DNA of 44,627 nucleotides from RGIG2000 sp045612665 (GTDB taxonomy: Bacteria; Bacillota; Clostridia; Oscillospirales; CAG-272), in contig JAZKZO010000057.1 in NCBI GenBank assembly GCA_045612665.1, positions 1 to 44,627 on the forward strand, written 5' to 3'. This document shows positions 32,501 to 41,157 of the stretch, piece after piece. The position numbers and the translations under genes are program-made. The notes beneath the pieces were generated by a model. That model had not been told where the DNA came from and ran no database searches. It was given only the letters and a program-made list of their open reading frames with translations. The number at the start of each line of letters is the position of its first letter. Within the stretch, counting starts at the first letter, position 1.

Positions 32501-32797
32501 GCCGACCTCGTTAAAAGAAACGGTCTTTTCCTTGACGACGAGCGCGTTTTAGAGGCACAGGATAAGGAAAAAAGCGGAAAATATATTCCAAAAAAGAGCG
32601 CGCGCACCTCTCAATATTTTCTTGACGAGCAGGGCTTTGAGAGCCTTTACGCCCGTCTTTGCGATATTCTTCACGGAATAGGAAAATCACTCCTTGACGG
32701 TGATGCAAGTGCCGTTCCGCTCAAATTAAAGGGCAAGAGTGCCGAGGCGTGCGAATACTGTCAGCATAAGGCAATTTGCCGAAGGAGGATAAAATGA
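29549..32797 (+). CDS. addB: AddB helicase-nuclease subunit
   Basis: AddB pairs with AddA to process double-strand DNA ends for RecA loading. This 1082-aa protein starts MVRLLLGPYGSGKTSHIINS with a Walker A at about 7-14. It has an inactivated helicase core, then a C-terminal nuclease domain with RVVDYKTGDKKF near 897. Iron-sulfur cysteines lie in ASCHFDYYC (about 742-750) and CEYCQHKAIC near the C-terminus, as expected for AddB. The ribosome site is weak (AGGAAAGGACAC, far from the ATG). Its stop overlaps the addA start by 3 nt. Confidence 0.95.
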   Translation: MVRLLLGPYGSGKTSHIINSLGRDASEKKHAFWLVPEQRTVLCESNIARLLPPSAQLYIEAVNFTRLCDKIFRTYGGLKYNYISKSSKNLIMYKTICSLRDTLDEYKIAKGREKGFIELFLDAVGELKSYCITPDVLRNAISEVENPRLKSKMHDLVSVFEVYERILGESFSDPYDDLITLADKIKAHRPFEGARVYVSSFNGFTGAQLLVLRQILFQAEDVEISLDVRESDLKSLGFSKLSETVRKIRSECLHLGKELQITSFDSDLLHKSDALAYLSKNLWHFDAPPCENHDGITLMRPRDEFDECESVASKIKELVIGGAKYSEIAVIVRNLATYRGIIDYILEKYDIPFYMSDSTVISSKPLIKLLFSAVRACASWSARDITSFIRSGYSQISDEDCDELESYMFRWDISGRKFESDDYWSANPDGYVVSPTITQMERLSKINDTRSRVLELLMPLRKAFAREATTLELCTELYSLLKALDIKSQIKAQIEISDESEAMELSQLYSAVMDALDTMCQILPSEKIGEEMFLTSLSHALEGVRIGTIPTGEDNVTVGEALSLRTENIKYSFVLGVTEGAFPATIDRGGFFSDSDKIELESVGITLSALGDERADDELFIFASAISSPSEKLYISAPQGNIKGEKLSPSIAYLRILELFPSLEGTDRVPMLPEDKIYSMKGALELSGNRTECGQAISELLGINAPELDFSNENEKISRESAREIFGSDIYLSQSKIERFASCHFDYYCTYLLSIKESEKISFGAREVGTLAHSVLEHFLTRVRDESLDISKMTDEEIEKDLDEITLAYIRALCQGGAPTAKLSHLFNRVKSNLIVYIRELAEELSQSKFVPAEFELKFSRDGIKPLKFDAGEGATITMSGVVDRVDIYRDGDTAYLRVVDYKTGDKKFNFDEFQNGLELQLLIYLFTLCKSKKSPVRDRLLGDAKELKSAGVLYFPMRLGKSRIDEEVDLSSPVASEIEAKSVADLVKRNGLFLDDERVLEAQDKEKSGKYIPKKSARTSQYFLDEQGFESLYARLCDILHGIGKSLLDGDASAVPLKLKGKSAEACEYCQHKAICRRRIK

Positions 32798-35700
32798 GTA
32801 AAATGAAATTTTCTCCAACCAAGGCACAGACTCTTGCTATCGGCTTCGAGGGAGCTGACCTCATAATCTCGGCAGGTGCGGGAAGCGGAAAAACCGCCAC
32901 ACTTACCAAGAGAATTACAAAAAGAGTTACCGAAAATGGCGACGATATTGCAAGAAAGCTCGTCGTTACCTTTACAAAGGACGCGGCAGGCGAGCTTCGC
33001 TCCCGTATTAGCACCGCGTTTACCGATATTCTTAAAAATGATGCGTCAAACAAGCACATTTGCGAACAGCTTGTGCGACTTTCAAGTGCCGATATTTGCA
33101 CAATCGACGCATTTTGCTTAAAGCTTGTAAGGGCGAATTTTGAGCTTCTCGGGCTTGATAGCTCGTTCAAAATTGCCGACGAGGGCGAGAGCGAGGTGCT
33201 TTGCCGTGAGGCGATTAGTGCCGTGCTTGACCGTTTTTATGACGAAAAGGGCGACGACGTTGATTTTCTTCGTGTTTGCGATTGCTTTTCATCGTTTTCG
33301 GGCGAGGAAAAGCTAAAGGATGAGCTTCTTTCGCTCTATAAAAGGCTTATAACCACCAAAAACGGCATTGAAACTCTCACGCTTTCCCCCGATTATGACG
33401 GTGATTTTATGAAAACTCCGTACGGCAAGGTCGTGCGCGAGGAGCTTTTGCTATTCCTAAATCACTATATCGCGTTTTTCGAGAGTGCGCTTGACGATAT
33501 AAGAGGCTTTGAGGATGCCGAAAGGGCGTTCCTTGTGCCGTTTAGCTCGGACCTCGATTTCGCAAAAAGGCTCAGGAACGTGTGCGAAAATGGCACATAT
33601 ACCGAGATTTGCGAGTGTATTTCGTCCTATTCTCCCGAAAGACTCGGACCGACCACCAAGGTTGCAAGCGTTGACGGTGAGCTATTTAAGACCATTCGTG
33701 CCGACTTTAAGGACAAGCTTCGTGCCGATTTTGCAAAATCTCTATTCGCATCGACTCCCGAGGCGCTTTCCTCGTCCTTTGAAAAGAATAAGAGCGTGCT
33801 TTTGGCGCTCTACGATATTTTAAGTGAGCTTGATAGAGAATATGCGAGCCTTAAAAGAGGCGCAGGACTTTGCGATTTCAACGATATTACAAGATACGCC
33901 CTCGCGCTTTTGTGTCCGAATGGCGAGCCAAGCGAGCTTGCGCGTGAAATTGCCGACTCGTATGACGAAATTTATGTTGACGAGTATCAGGACACCAACT
34001 ATTTACAGGATAGAATTTTCTATTCGATTTCAAAGGGCAATAGATTTTTAGTGGGCGATATAAAGCAAAGCATTTATCGCTTCCGTTCAGCCGAGCCGGA
34101 GATTTTTAGCTCGTATCTTCGCACCTTTGTGCCGATAGAGAGTGCGCCAAGCGGTACTCCGTGCAAGCTTCATATGAGCGACAACTTCCGTTGCGACAAG
34201 GGCGTTATCGACTTTTCAAATGCACTTTCCTCTCTTATGTTTGGAAAAACGCGCGCTATCCCCTATTCTAGCGAGGACGCGCTCATTTTCGCAAAGGGAA
34301 ATGCCCATTACGAAAGCGACAAGGCTGAAATTTACATAATCGACAAAACTCGCGACGACGAGGACGACGAAAGCCTTCTTAAGCGCGAGGCGCAGTTTGT
34401 TGCGCAAAAAATAAAGGAATATCTTGACTTAGGCTACCTTGCAAACGGTCGCAAAATCGAGCCAAGGGATGTTGCAATTCTTCTTCGTGGCTTCAAAAAG
34501 CCTGTTAAAATGTACGTTGAGGCACTTGAGGCGCGTGGAATTCCAACCGAATACCGTGGCGACGAGCATTTCTTTGAGAAAAGCGAGATTTTGCTCACCC
34601 TGTGTGTATTAAACGCGATTGATAACCCACTTCGCGACTCATATCTTGCCGGTGCTATGCGCTCGGGCGTGTTCAGCTTCTCCCTTGAGGAGCTTGTTAA
34701 AATTCGCGCCTTTACAAAGGATGCGCCAAGCCTTCTCGATGCCGTGCGAGGCTATAACGGAGAGGAAGGCTTAAAAATAAAGGTAGACGAATTTCTTACA
34801 AGGCTTAGCGACCTCAGGCGCGAGGCTAAAAAGAAAAACTCGTGCGAGATGATTGCGCTCGTTTACTCACTTACACCTATTATGAGCATGGCTGACGACG
34901 ATGCACGCGAGAATTTGCTTCGTCTTTACGAAATAGCGCGCTCATACGAGGGCGGTGCTTATAAGGGACTTTACGCCTTCCTTCGCTACGTTGAGGGAAT
35001 AAAGGAAAGCTCGGGCAAGGAGGAGCTCGGCTCGGGCGATGAAAATAGCGTTAAGCTTATGTCAATTCACGCATCAAAGGGACTCGAATTCGAGGTTTGC
35101 TTCGTTTGCGCGTGTGGCTCACAGCTTAACAGTGCCGATATAAGAGATCCTGTTCTCTATCACCGTGATCTTGGCGTTAGTGCCTATGTTTCACGCGATA
35201 GAGGAATTGCGAAATTCAACACACTCCTTCGCCGTGCGAGTGCTCTTGCGATAAGGCGCGCAGGCGTTGAGGAGGAAATGCGTATGCTTTACGTTGCAAT
35301 GACAAGAGCGCGTAGCCGTCTTATTTTCACGGCAGGCGTGCCCGAGCCCGAGCGATTTATCGCAAAATGCGACAAAATGCGCCGATACGTGTCTGAATAT
35401 TCGCTTTATCATCCTAAAAATTACATTGAATGGGCGCTTATTGCCGGTCTTGAAAATCCCGACACCGTTAAGATTTCAACCGTCAGCGCTGAAGAAATCG
35501 AGGCTATCTCAAATGGCGATATCGCCACCGAGCGTGAGCTTTCAAGAGATAAAATCGAGCAAATCAAGGAAAAGCTCCGTGCGCGTCTTGCGTTCGAGTA
35601 TCCACATTCACACCTAAACAAGCTTCCGTCCAAGATGAGCGTTTCAAGGCTTTATCCGAAGGTGCTTGACGAGGAAGAAAACGCAGGCGTGTCTCCAAAA

Positions 35701-36267
35701 TACTCCCTTGATGACGAGCCCGAGTTTATAAGGGGCAAGGTGGATGCGCCAACAGGTGCGGACAGGGGAACGGCAACGCATATATTTATGCAGTTCTGCT
35801 CCTTTGAGGGACTTTTGCAAAACGGTGCGAGTGCCGAGCTTGAAAGACTTGTGCGCGAGGGCTTTATTTCCCGTAGCACAAGCGAGCTTGTAAACACATA
35901 TCACCTTGAAAAATTCAGAAAAAGCGCACTTCTTGACGAGCTTCTTCGTGCCAAGGATATAAAGCGCGAGTTTCGCTTTAACGTTATGCTTGACGCCTCG
36001 GAATTCACCGACGATATAAGCCTAAAGGACGAAAAAATCCTCGTTCAGGGCGTTATCGACTGCCTTTACGAAAACGATAAGGGCGAGGTCGTGCTTGTCG
36101 ATTATAAAACCGATTTTGTAACCGAGGACGACTGCGAAAAAACGCTAAAGGAGCGACACTCCCTTCAGCTTTCCTATTATAAGAGAGCAATCGAGCTTAT
36201 GCTTGAGCGCCCACTTTCAAAAACGCTAATTTACAGCGTTCCTTTGTCAAGGCTTATAGAATTATAA
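32794..36267 (+). CDS. addA: AddA helicase-nuclease subunit
   Basis: I start at MSKMKFSPTKAQ behind GAAGGAGGAT, giving 1157 aa. UvrD-type motifs are intact: SAGAGSGKT (26-34), TFTKDAAGELRSR, DEYQDTN (about 395), VGDIKQSIYRFRSAEPEIF, SIHASKGLEFEVCF and MLYVAMTRARSRL. The C-terminal PD-(D/E)XK nuclease shows VLVDYKTDF near 1101. AddA is the motor and one nuclease of the complex. It is coupled to addB. With recA and recX at 42-44 kb the window holds a complete end-processing and strand-exchange set. Confidence 0.96.
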   Translation: MSKMKFSPTKAQTLAIGFEGADLIISAGAGSGKTATLTKRITKRVTENGDDIARKLVVTFTKDAAGELRSRISTAFTDILKNDASNKHICEQLVRLSSADICTIDAFCLKLVRANFELLGLDSSFKIADEGESEVLCREAISAVLDRFYDEKGDDVDFLRVCDCFSSFSGEEKLKDELLSLYKRLITTKNGIETLTLSPDYDGDFMKTPYGKVVREELLLFLNHYIAFFESALDDIRGFEDAERAFLVPFSSDLDFAKRLRNVCENGTYTEICECISSYSPERLGPTTKVASVDGELFKTIRADFKDKLRADFAKSLFASTPEALSSSFEKNKSVLLALYDILSELDREYASLKRGAGLCDFNDITRYALALLCPNGEPSELAREIADSYDEIYVDEYQDTNYLQDRIFYSISKGNRFLVGDIKQSIYRFRSAEPEIFSSYLRTFVPIESAPSGTPCKLHMSDNFRCDKGVIDFSNALSSLMFGKTRAIPYSSEDALIFAKGNAHYESDKAEIYIIDKTRDDEDDESLLKREAQFVAQKIKEYLDLGYLANGRKIEPRDVAILLRGFKKPVKMYVEALEARGIPTEYRGDEHFFEKSEILLTLCVLNAIDNPLRDSYLAGAMRSGVFSFSLEELVKIRAFTKDAPSLLDAVRGYNGEEGLKIKVDEFLTRLSDLRREAKKKNSCEMIALVYSLTPIMSMADDDARENLLRLYEIARSYEGGAYKGLYAFLRYVEGIKESSGKEELGSGDENSVKLMSIHASKGLEFEVCFVCACGSQLNSADIRDPVLYHRDLGVSAYVSRDRGIAKFNTLLRRASALAIRRAGVEEEMRMLYVAMTRARSRLIFTAGVPEPERFIAKCDKMRRYVSEYSLYHPKNYIEWALIAGLENPDTVKISTVSAEEIEAISNGDIATERELSRDKIEQIKEKLRARLAFEYPHSHLNKLPSKMSVSRLYPKVLDEEENAGVSPKYSLDDEPEFIRGKVDAPTGADRGTATHIFMQFCSFEGLLQNGASAELERLVREGFISRSTSELVNTYHLEKFRKSALLDELLRAKDIKREFRFNVMLDASEFTDDISLKDEKILVQGVIDCLYENDKGEVVLVDYKTDFVTEDDCEKTLKERHSLQLSYYKRAIELMLERPLSKTLIYSVPLSRLIEL

Positions 36268-36303
36268 TAGCCGACTACATTAATATTTACTTTTGAGGTA
36301 ACA

Positions 36304-37731
36304 ATGAAAAAGCAAAAGGACGAAAAATCATTTTCAACAATTGAGCTAAAATCCTTTATAACCGTCGTTTGCATACTTGCGAGCGTTATACTGATTTGCG
36401 GTCTGCTCTCTTATTTTATTCCACAGGGAAGCTTTTTAAGAGATGATAAGGGGCAAATCATTGTCGGCTCATATGTTAAGGGCGAGGTTGACGGAATTGC
36501 GTTTTGGCGAATTTTGAGCGCCCCTGTGCGAGTTTTTGCATCAGAGGATGCCGTAACGATAATAATGATAAGCGTGTTTTTGCTTATTATGAGCGGAGTT
36601 TTCAATCTCCTTGACAAAACAGGCGGAATTAAAATATTCATCAGCCGTCTTATGCATAAGCTTAAGGGCAAGGGCGGACGAATTGCCTGTACCTGTACGC
36701 TAATATTTATGCTATTCGGTAGCTTCTTTGGAATGTTCGAGGAGCTTGTAACGCTTTTGCCTATCGTTATCGTGTTTATGCTCTCGATAAACCTCGACAC
36801 AATGTCGGGACTTGGCGCGTGCCTTATTGCCTCGTGCTTTGGATTTTCCTCGGCTATCACAAATCCGTTCTCGGTAGGTCTTGCCTCGCAGGTTGCGGGA
36901 ATTTCTCCGTCAAGCGGTGTGTGGCTACGAATTGTCTTCTTTATTATAATTTACGCTACCCTGTGTGCGTTTTTGCTCATACATATAAGAAAAATCCAAA
37001 AAAATCCCGAGCTATCCCCAACCTACGAAACCGACCTAACAAAAAGAGCAAGTCTTAATTTCGACGAGGGTGAGGAGGGCTCGGAAAGAGCGTTTAAAAT
37101 TTACGGAATATTCTTTATAATTCAGCTTTTCGCGCTTTTGCTTATCGCCTCGGTGCGTGCAATCTCCGATTTTGCAATCCCGATTTTGGCAGTAAGCTTC
37201 CTTGGCGCAGGAGTCGTTTGCGGACTTTTGGTTTCCGAGGACAAGAAAAGCGTGTTTAAGCACATATATAAGGGCGCGATTTCAATGCTCCCTGCCGTGT
37301 TTATGATTGCTCTTGCCTCGTCGGTTAAGCTTGTAATGACCGAAAGCGGAATAATCGACACGATAATGAACGCAGTAATCGGTGTTCTTGACGGCAAAAA
37401 TAAATTCCTTGCCGTAATTTTGATTTATCTTTTAATTCTTATTTTACAGGTCTTTATCGGCTCTGCATCGGCAAAGATTTTCCTTGTTATGCCTATCATT
37501 TTGCCTATCGCAACGGCTCTCGGACTTTCCCCCGAGCTTGTAATCTTGGCTTACTGTATGGCGGACGGCTTTACCGACGTAATTTTGCCGACAAATCCCG
37601 TGCTTCTTATCGGTCTTTCAATGGCAAATGTGTCGTACGGAAAGTGGTTTAAGTGGACCTGGAAGCTCCAAGCCATTCTTCTCGCGCTAACTCTTGGCGT
37701 TCTCTTCTTCGCCGTTGGGATAGGGTATTGA
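36304..37731 (+). CDS. YfcC-family (C4-dicarboxylate/amino-acid type) membrane carrier
   Basis: This 475-aa integral membrane protein has about 11-12 hydrophobic helices, a GKGGRIACTCTLIFMLFGSF segment and an EELVTLLPIVIVFML segment, and the FADGFTDVILPTNP-like string MADGFTDVILPTNPVL near the C-terminus, which is typical of the YfcC/DcuC group. Members transport C4-dicarboxylates, arginine/ornithine or peptides, and substrate cannot be predicted. TGAGGTAACA precedes the ATG, 36 nt after addA, so it may be co-transcribed. Confidence 0.85.
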   Translation: MKKQKDEKSFSTIELKSFITVVCILASVILICGLLSYFIPQGSFLRDDKGQIIVGSYVKGEVDGIAFWRILSAPVRVFASEDAVTIIMISVFLLIMSGVFNLLDKTGGIKIFISRLMHKLKGKGGRIACTCTLIFMLFGSFFGMFEELVTLLPIVIVFMLSINLDTMSGLGACLIASCFGFSSAITNPFSVGLASQVAGISPSSGVWLRIVFFIIIYATLCAFLLIHIRKIQKNPELSPTYETDLTKRASLNFDEGEEGSERAFKIYGIFFIIQLFALLLIASVRAISDFAIPILAVSFLGAGVVCGLLVSEDKKSVFKHIYKGAISMLPAVFMIALASSVKLVMTESGIIDTIMNAVIGVLDGKNKFLAVILIYLLILILQVFIGSASAKIFLVMPIILPIATALGLSPELVILAYCMADGFTDVILPTNPVLLIGLSMANVSYGKWFKWTWKLQAILLALTLGVLFFAVGIGY

Positions 37732-37860
37732 GAATTCGGAGTGCGGAATGCGGAATGAGGAATGATGAAATCCACCAAGGTGGATGAAATCCCGTTGGGA
37801 TGAAATCCAAGTAGAACTTGGATGAAATCGCTTCGCGACGAATTCGGAGTTCGGAATGAA
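37731..37860. repeat. Composite repeat: heptamers and GAA-linked hairpin chain
   Basis: Heptamers occur at 37731-37763 and 37840-37858. Between them at 37766-37840 is the hairpin chain CCACC, CCC, CCAAGT and CGC in the same orientation as at 10487-10555; the third loop is AGA instead of AAA. Confidence 0.88.
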
Positions 37861-37948
37861 ATCACACGCAGTGTGTATGTCATTGATTTCTAAGAAATCG
37901 TATGTCATCAATTTATAGAATTGTATGTTATCACCATAGGTGTATAAT
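37861..37948 (+). repeat. ATGTCAT-linked hairpin chain in front of the CotH gene
   Basis: Palindromes ATCACAC-GCA-GTGTGTAT, GATTTC-TAA-GAAATC, AATTTATAGAATT and CACC-ATA-GGTG are separated by TATGTCAT(C)/TATGTTAT. The chain is the counterpart of the one at 44506-44594 upstream of recA, read on the coding strand in both cases. Confidence 0.85.
37921..37948 (+). promoter_or_regulatory. Likely promoter formed by the end of the hairpin chain
   Basis: TTGTAT (37921-37926), a 16-nt spacer holding the CACC-ATA-GGTG palindrome, and TATAAT (37943-37948), 13 nt before the ATG. The leader would be very short, with GGGGGG as ribosome site. Confidence 0.55.
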
Positions 37949-37961
37949 AGGGGGGTACAAT

Positions 37962-40028
37962 ATGAAAAAACGAATATTTATTTTAGCGCTTACTCTTATT
38001 GCGCTCTCTTGCCTTTTATGCTCTTGCTCGGTCAAGGTTACATATGAGGCGACCGAGGGGGGCATTATTATAGGAATGACCTCTCAAAGCGCTAAAAAGT
38101 CGGACGGAGTGGCTAATTTTGAAGCCGTAATGGCAAAGCCGAGCGACGGCTATCGCTTTGTTAGCTGGGATGACGGTCTTGAAACGCCCACGCGCACCGA
38201 TTCTCTTTCGAAGAGTGGCTCGTTTACGGCAATTTTCGAGAAAATTCCGATAATAAAAATAACCTACACCGCCCTTGACGGTGGAATGATAAAGGGAACT
38301 GAGGTTCAAAATCTCTTACAGGGCGATACAACGACCGAGGTCGAGGCTATCCCCTACGAGGGCTATGAGTTTATCGGTTGGGACGACGGCGTTGAGAGCG
38401 CAAAGCGAACCGATATTGCCTCACTTGACCAAATTAAAAAGGCGATTTTCCAATTTGACGAAACAGAGCTTCTTCAATACGAGGCAACCGAGGGCGGAAA
38501 AATCTCGGGCGAGGTGTATCAGGATACCTTGCGTGGCGAAAGCGGTCTTGAGGTAATCGCTATCCCAAACGAGGGCTACCGATTTGTCAAGTGGGACGAC
38601 GGCACTCTTTCTCCTAACCGTACCGACAAAGCCTTTGAAAGCGCCACCTATACGGCTATTTTCACAAAAATCCATTCACTCGCCGTCGTTTGCGACGAGG
38701 AAATGGGCGAGGTTATAACAAACGCGCCATCAGGCATTGTCGATTCGGGCTCACAGGTAACGCTCGAGGCAACGGCACGCCTTGGATATAAGTTTATCTC
38801 CTGGTCAAATGGCGACACAAATCCGAAAATCACGCTTCGTGTAAACGAGGACACGGTTATCAGTGCAATGTTCGAGAAAACGACCTACAAAATGCCGATA
38901 ATCGAAATCAACACTCAAAATGGCGCAGGCGTAAACAATACCTCAACCTATATTAAATGCACCTTTAACCTTTCAAACACCGATGACGGTCAGGAAATCA
39001 TCGACCTCGGAGCGCAAATTCGTGGTAGAGGAAATACCTCTTGGTCGGAATCGCCCAAAAAGCCGTATAAAATAAAGCTCGATCACGATGTGTCGCTTTT
39101 CGGCTTCGGCAAGGCAAAGGATTGGACTCTTATTTCAAACTATTGCGACAAGAGCCTTATAAGAAACTATCTTGCGTACACGGTTGCGCTTGAATTCCCC
39201 GAGCTTCAGGAGTCGAGCAAATCTCAGCTCGTTGAGGTGTACTTAAACGGAGAGTATCTTGGCGTTTATCTTCTTTGCGAGCAAATTGAGGTTGGCGACA
39301 ATCGCGTTAATGTAAGCGAGGACACCTCGAAAATAGACACAGGGTACCTCGTTGAGCTTGACGGACGCGCCGACGGCACTTGCATTACCGTTGACGGACG
39401 CTCCTACGTTGTGAAATTTCCGAATCCCGACACCGAGCTTACAAACGCACATAAGGCGTTTATCACCGATTATCTTACAAGATGCCTTAGCATAATGCGC
39501 ACAGGCACGTTCGAGCAGGCATCTGCGCTTATAAATATGGAATCGTTTGCACAGGCTTATATCATCTTTGAGCTATTTAAGTGTGCCGATGTCGACTGGT
39601 CAAGCTTCTTCCTTCACAAGGATGCAGGCGGAAGGCTCGAATGTGGACCGATTTGGGATTTCGACCTAAGCGTCGGAAATATTAACCACTCGGATGCAGC
39701 AAAGCCGAGCAACACCCTTTATGTAAGAAACGTAAGTGATTGGTTTAACGGTCTTTTCAGATTTAAGGAATTCGAAAGGCTCGTTGCCGATACCTTAAAG
39801 GAATATGCCCCCAAGATTGAAAAATGTATCGAGGATTGCCTCTCTTACGTTTACGCACTTCCAAAGGAAGCCTTCGACCGTAACTTTGAAAAGTGGAATA
39901 TTCTCGACAAGTACATTTGGTCAAATCCACCCGAAATTGTCCGAATCACCTCGTGGAAGGGACAGGTCGAATATGTGCGCTCCTATCTAAATATAAGTCT
40001 TATGTATCTGCTAAGCAAGTATAAATAA
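37962..40028 (+). CDS. CotH-family lipoprotein with four InlB-like repeats
   Basis: I start at MKKRIFILALTLIALSCLLC behind GGGGGGTACA; the upstream frame only translates repeats. The 688-aa protein has a lipoprotein signal (Cys20 or Cys22). Four repeats of about 70 residues follow (residues about 25-305), each ending in a GYRFVSWDDG-like string: YEATEGG, YTALDGG, YEATEGG and VVCDEEMG units. The CotH protein-kinase-like domain covers about 330-680: SWSESPKKPYKIKL (360), DWTLISNYCDKSLIRNYLAY, QLVEVYLNGEYLGVYLLCEQ and GPIWDFDLSVG (563). CotH of Bacillus phosphorylates spore-coat proteins. This externally anchored form more likely acts on the cell surface. Confidence 0.88.
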   Translation: MKKRIFILALTLIALSCLLCSCSVKVTYEATEGGIIIGMTSQSAKKSDGVANFEAVMAKPSDGYRFVSWDDGLETPTRTDSLSKSGSFTAIFEKIPIIKITYTALDGGMIKGTEVQNLLQGDTTTEVEAIPYEGYEFIGWDDGVESAKRTDIASLDQIKKAIFQFDETELLQYEATEGGKISGEVYQDTLRGESGLEVIAIPNEGYRFVKWDDGTLSPNRTDKAFESATYTAIFTKIHSLAVVCDEEMGEVITNAPSGIVDSGSQVTLEATARLGYKFISWSNGDTNPKITLRVNEDTVISAMFEKTTYKMPIIEINTQNGAGVNNTSTYIKCTFNLSNTDDGQEIIDLGAQIRGRGNTSWSESPKKPYKIKLDHDVSLFGFGKAKDWTLISNYCDKSLIRNYLAYTVALEFPELQESSKSQLVEVYLNGEYLGVYLLCEQIEVGDNRVNVSEDTSKIDTGYLVELDGRADGTCITVDGRSYVVKFPNPDTELTNAHKAFITDYLTRCLSIMRTGTFEQASALINMESFAQAYIIFELFKCADVDWSSFFLHKDAGGRLECGPIWDFDLSVGNINHSDAAKPSNTLYVRNVSDWFNGLFRFKEFERLVADTLKEYAPKIEKCIEDCLSYVYALPKEAFDRNFEKWNILDKYIWSNPPEIVRITSWKGQVEYVRSYLNISLMYLLSKYK

Positions 40029-40030
40029 CA

Positions 40031-40059
40031 AAAACAGCCACTCCTGTGGCTGTTTTTTA
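40031..40059 (+). terminator. Intrinsic terminator of the CotH gene
   Basis: A perfect 12-bp stem AAAAACAGCCAC / GTGGCTGTTTTT with loop TCCT directly after the stop codon. Confidence 0.92.
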
Positions 40060-40336
40060 ATTCGGAATGCGGAATTCGGAATTCGGAATCAACTTCGCAT
40101 TTTCTCTCCTCGTCCTTCACGAAGAAATTTCACCCAAGCTTTGCTTTAGCCTTCCTCCGGGAGGAAGGTGGCGTTTTCGCAAGAAAATGACGAAAGGAGC
40201 CTGCGAAAACGAAAATTCAAAGGTTTTATGAAAGCGCGTTCTCCCTCACCCGACTTCGTCAGGAGCTCCCTCCCGGAAGGAGCCTTTTTATCATCCCTCA
40301 CGAAGCAATCTCATTCCGAATTCCGAATTTCGCATT
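40058..40336. repeat. Composite intergenic repeat block
   Basis: Heptamers (TTCGGAA, TGCGGAA) at 40060-40088 are followed by a partial hairpin chain (CCCAAGCTTTGCTTT), the palindrome CCTTCCTCCGGGAGGAAGG (40151-40169), a CTCCCTCACCCGACTTCGTC ... GGAGCC block (40242-40285) matching 29340-29385, and heptamers at 40313-40336. No gene lies in this 370-bp gap. Confidence 0.82.
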
Positions 40337-40396
40337 AAAAAATAGCCACCCTGAAGCGAACCAAGCGGGATTTACTTCAAAATGGCTGTTTTTTGT
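40334..40396 (-). terminator. Extended terminator of pgsA
   Basis: On the minus strand AAAAAACAGCCA pairs with TGGCTATTTTTT, and an inner TTGAAG / CTTCAG stem continues the rod around an 18-nt loop. It follows the pgsA stop directly and ends in six T. Confidence 0.75.
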
Positions 40397-40972
40397 TTAT
40401 TTCTTGTCCGACATATATGGCCAATAGGTCTTTAAGTAGTCGATTCCACTTCCGATTGTCATAATAACCATAGCGCCAACGAGGACATATGATGCGATAA
40501 AGTATGTATTAAAGAAATTCGCAATTACAAGTGGTTCTAAAATGAGAACTATGATTGCCGCAATTTGTGTAACGGTTTTGCACTTTCCAAACCAGCTTGC
40601 CGCTACAACTCCAACCTCGCTGTTTGCACATACAAGACGAATTGATGTAACTCCAAGCTCGCGAAGAAATACGATAGCACTCGACCAAATCATAACCTGT
40701 TGAAGCACGCCCGTGCTCTTTACAGTGATTACAAGAAGTGCCGCAAACACCATAAATTTGTCGGCGAGTGGGTCCATAAACTTGCCGAAATTCGTTACAA
40801 GGTTGTACTTTCTTGCAATTTTTCCGTCAAGCATATCGGTAAGCGCCGTTATTGCAAATACGCCTGCACTAACAAGCGCACAAACGGTCGCATTCTTAAT
40901 ATAAAGCATACACGCCATAAATACAGGCACAAGTATTGCTCTTAGCATTGTCAATTTGTTTGGTAAATTCAT
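40397..40972 (-). CDS. pgsA: CDP-diacylglycerol-glycerol-3-phosphate 3-phosphatidyltransferase
   Basis: PgsA makes phosphatidylglycerophosphate, the committed step toward phosphatidylglycerol, in the membrane. The 191-aa protein has the CDP-alcohol phosphotransferase signature D46-x2-DG-x2-AR-x8-G63-x3-D67-x3-D71 (DMLDGKIARKYNLVTNFGKF and DPLAD). It has about six hydrophobic helices. AGGAGTTTAAT precedes the ATG. pgsA near rimO and recA is a common order in Firmicutes. The gap to rimO contains structured element copy 3. Confidence 0.96.
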   Translation of the reverse strand: MNLPNKLTMLRAILVPVFMACMLYIKNATVCALVSAGVFAITALTDMLDGKIARKYNLVTNFGKFMDPLADKFMVFAALLVITVKSTGVLQQVMIWSSAIVFLRELGVTSIRLVCANSEVGVVAASWFGKCKTVTQIAAIIVLILEPLVIANFFNTYFIASYVLVGAMVIMTIGSGIDYLKTYWPYMSDKK

Positions 40973-41052
40973 ATTAAACTCCTATTAACACGCAATATAA
41001 TGAACTCTAACCACAATGGTTTTAGGCTAAACCAAGCTAGCAACTCATTGCA

Positions 41053-41157
41053 TTTAGAGAAAATTAGGCAAGGCGCACCGGAAGAATGACGGACGATGGT
41101 GTATTTACATACTCCGAGGTCGGCATTCGGGAGCAACACCGCATAATGAACTCTAAA
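41053..41157 (+). repeat. Structured dispersed element, copy 3
   Basis: Outer arms TTTAGAG (41053-41059) and CTCTAAA (41151-41157) enclose the conserved core AAGGCGCACCGG, GAATG...CATTC inner stem, GACGATGGTGTA and GGGAGCAACACCGCATAATGA. The right arm overlaps the rimO stop codon (41153-41155). A degenerate similar string precedes it at 40999-41040. Confidence 0.8.
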
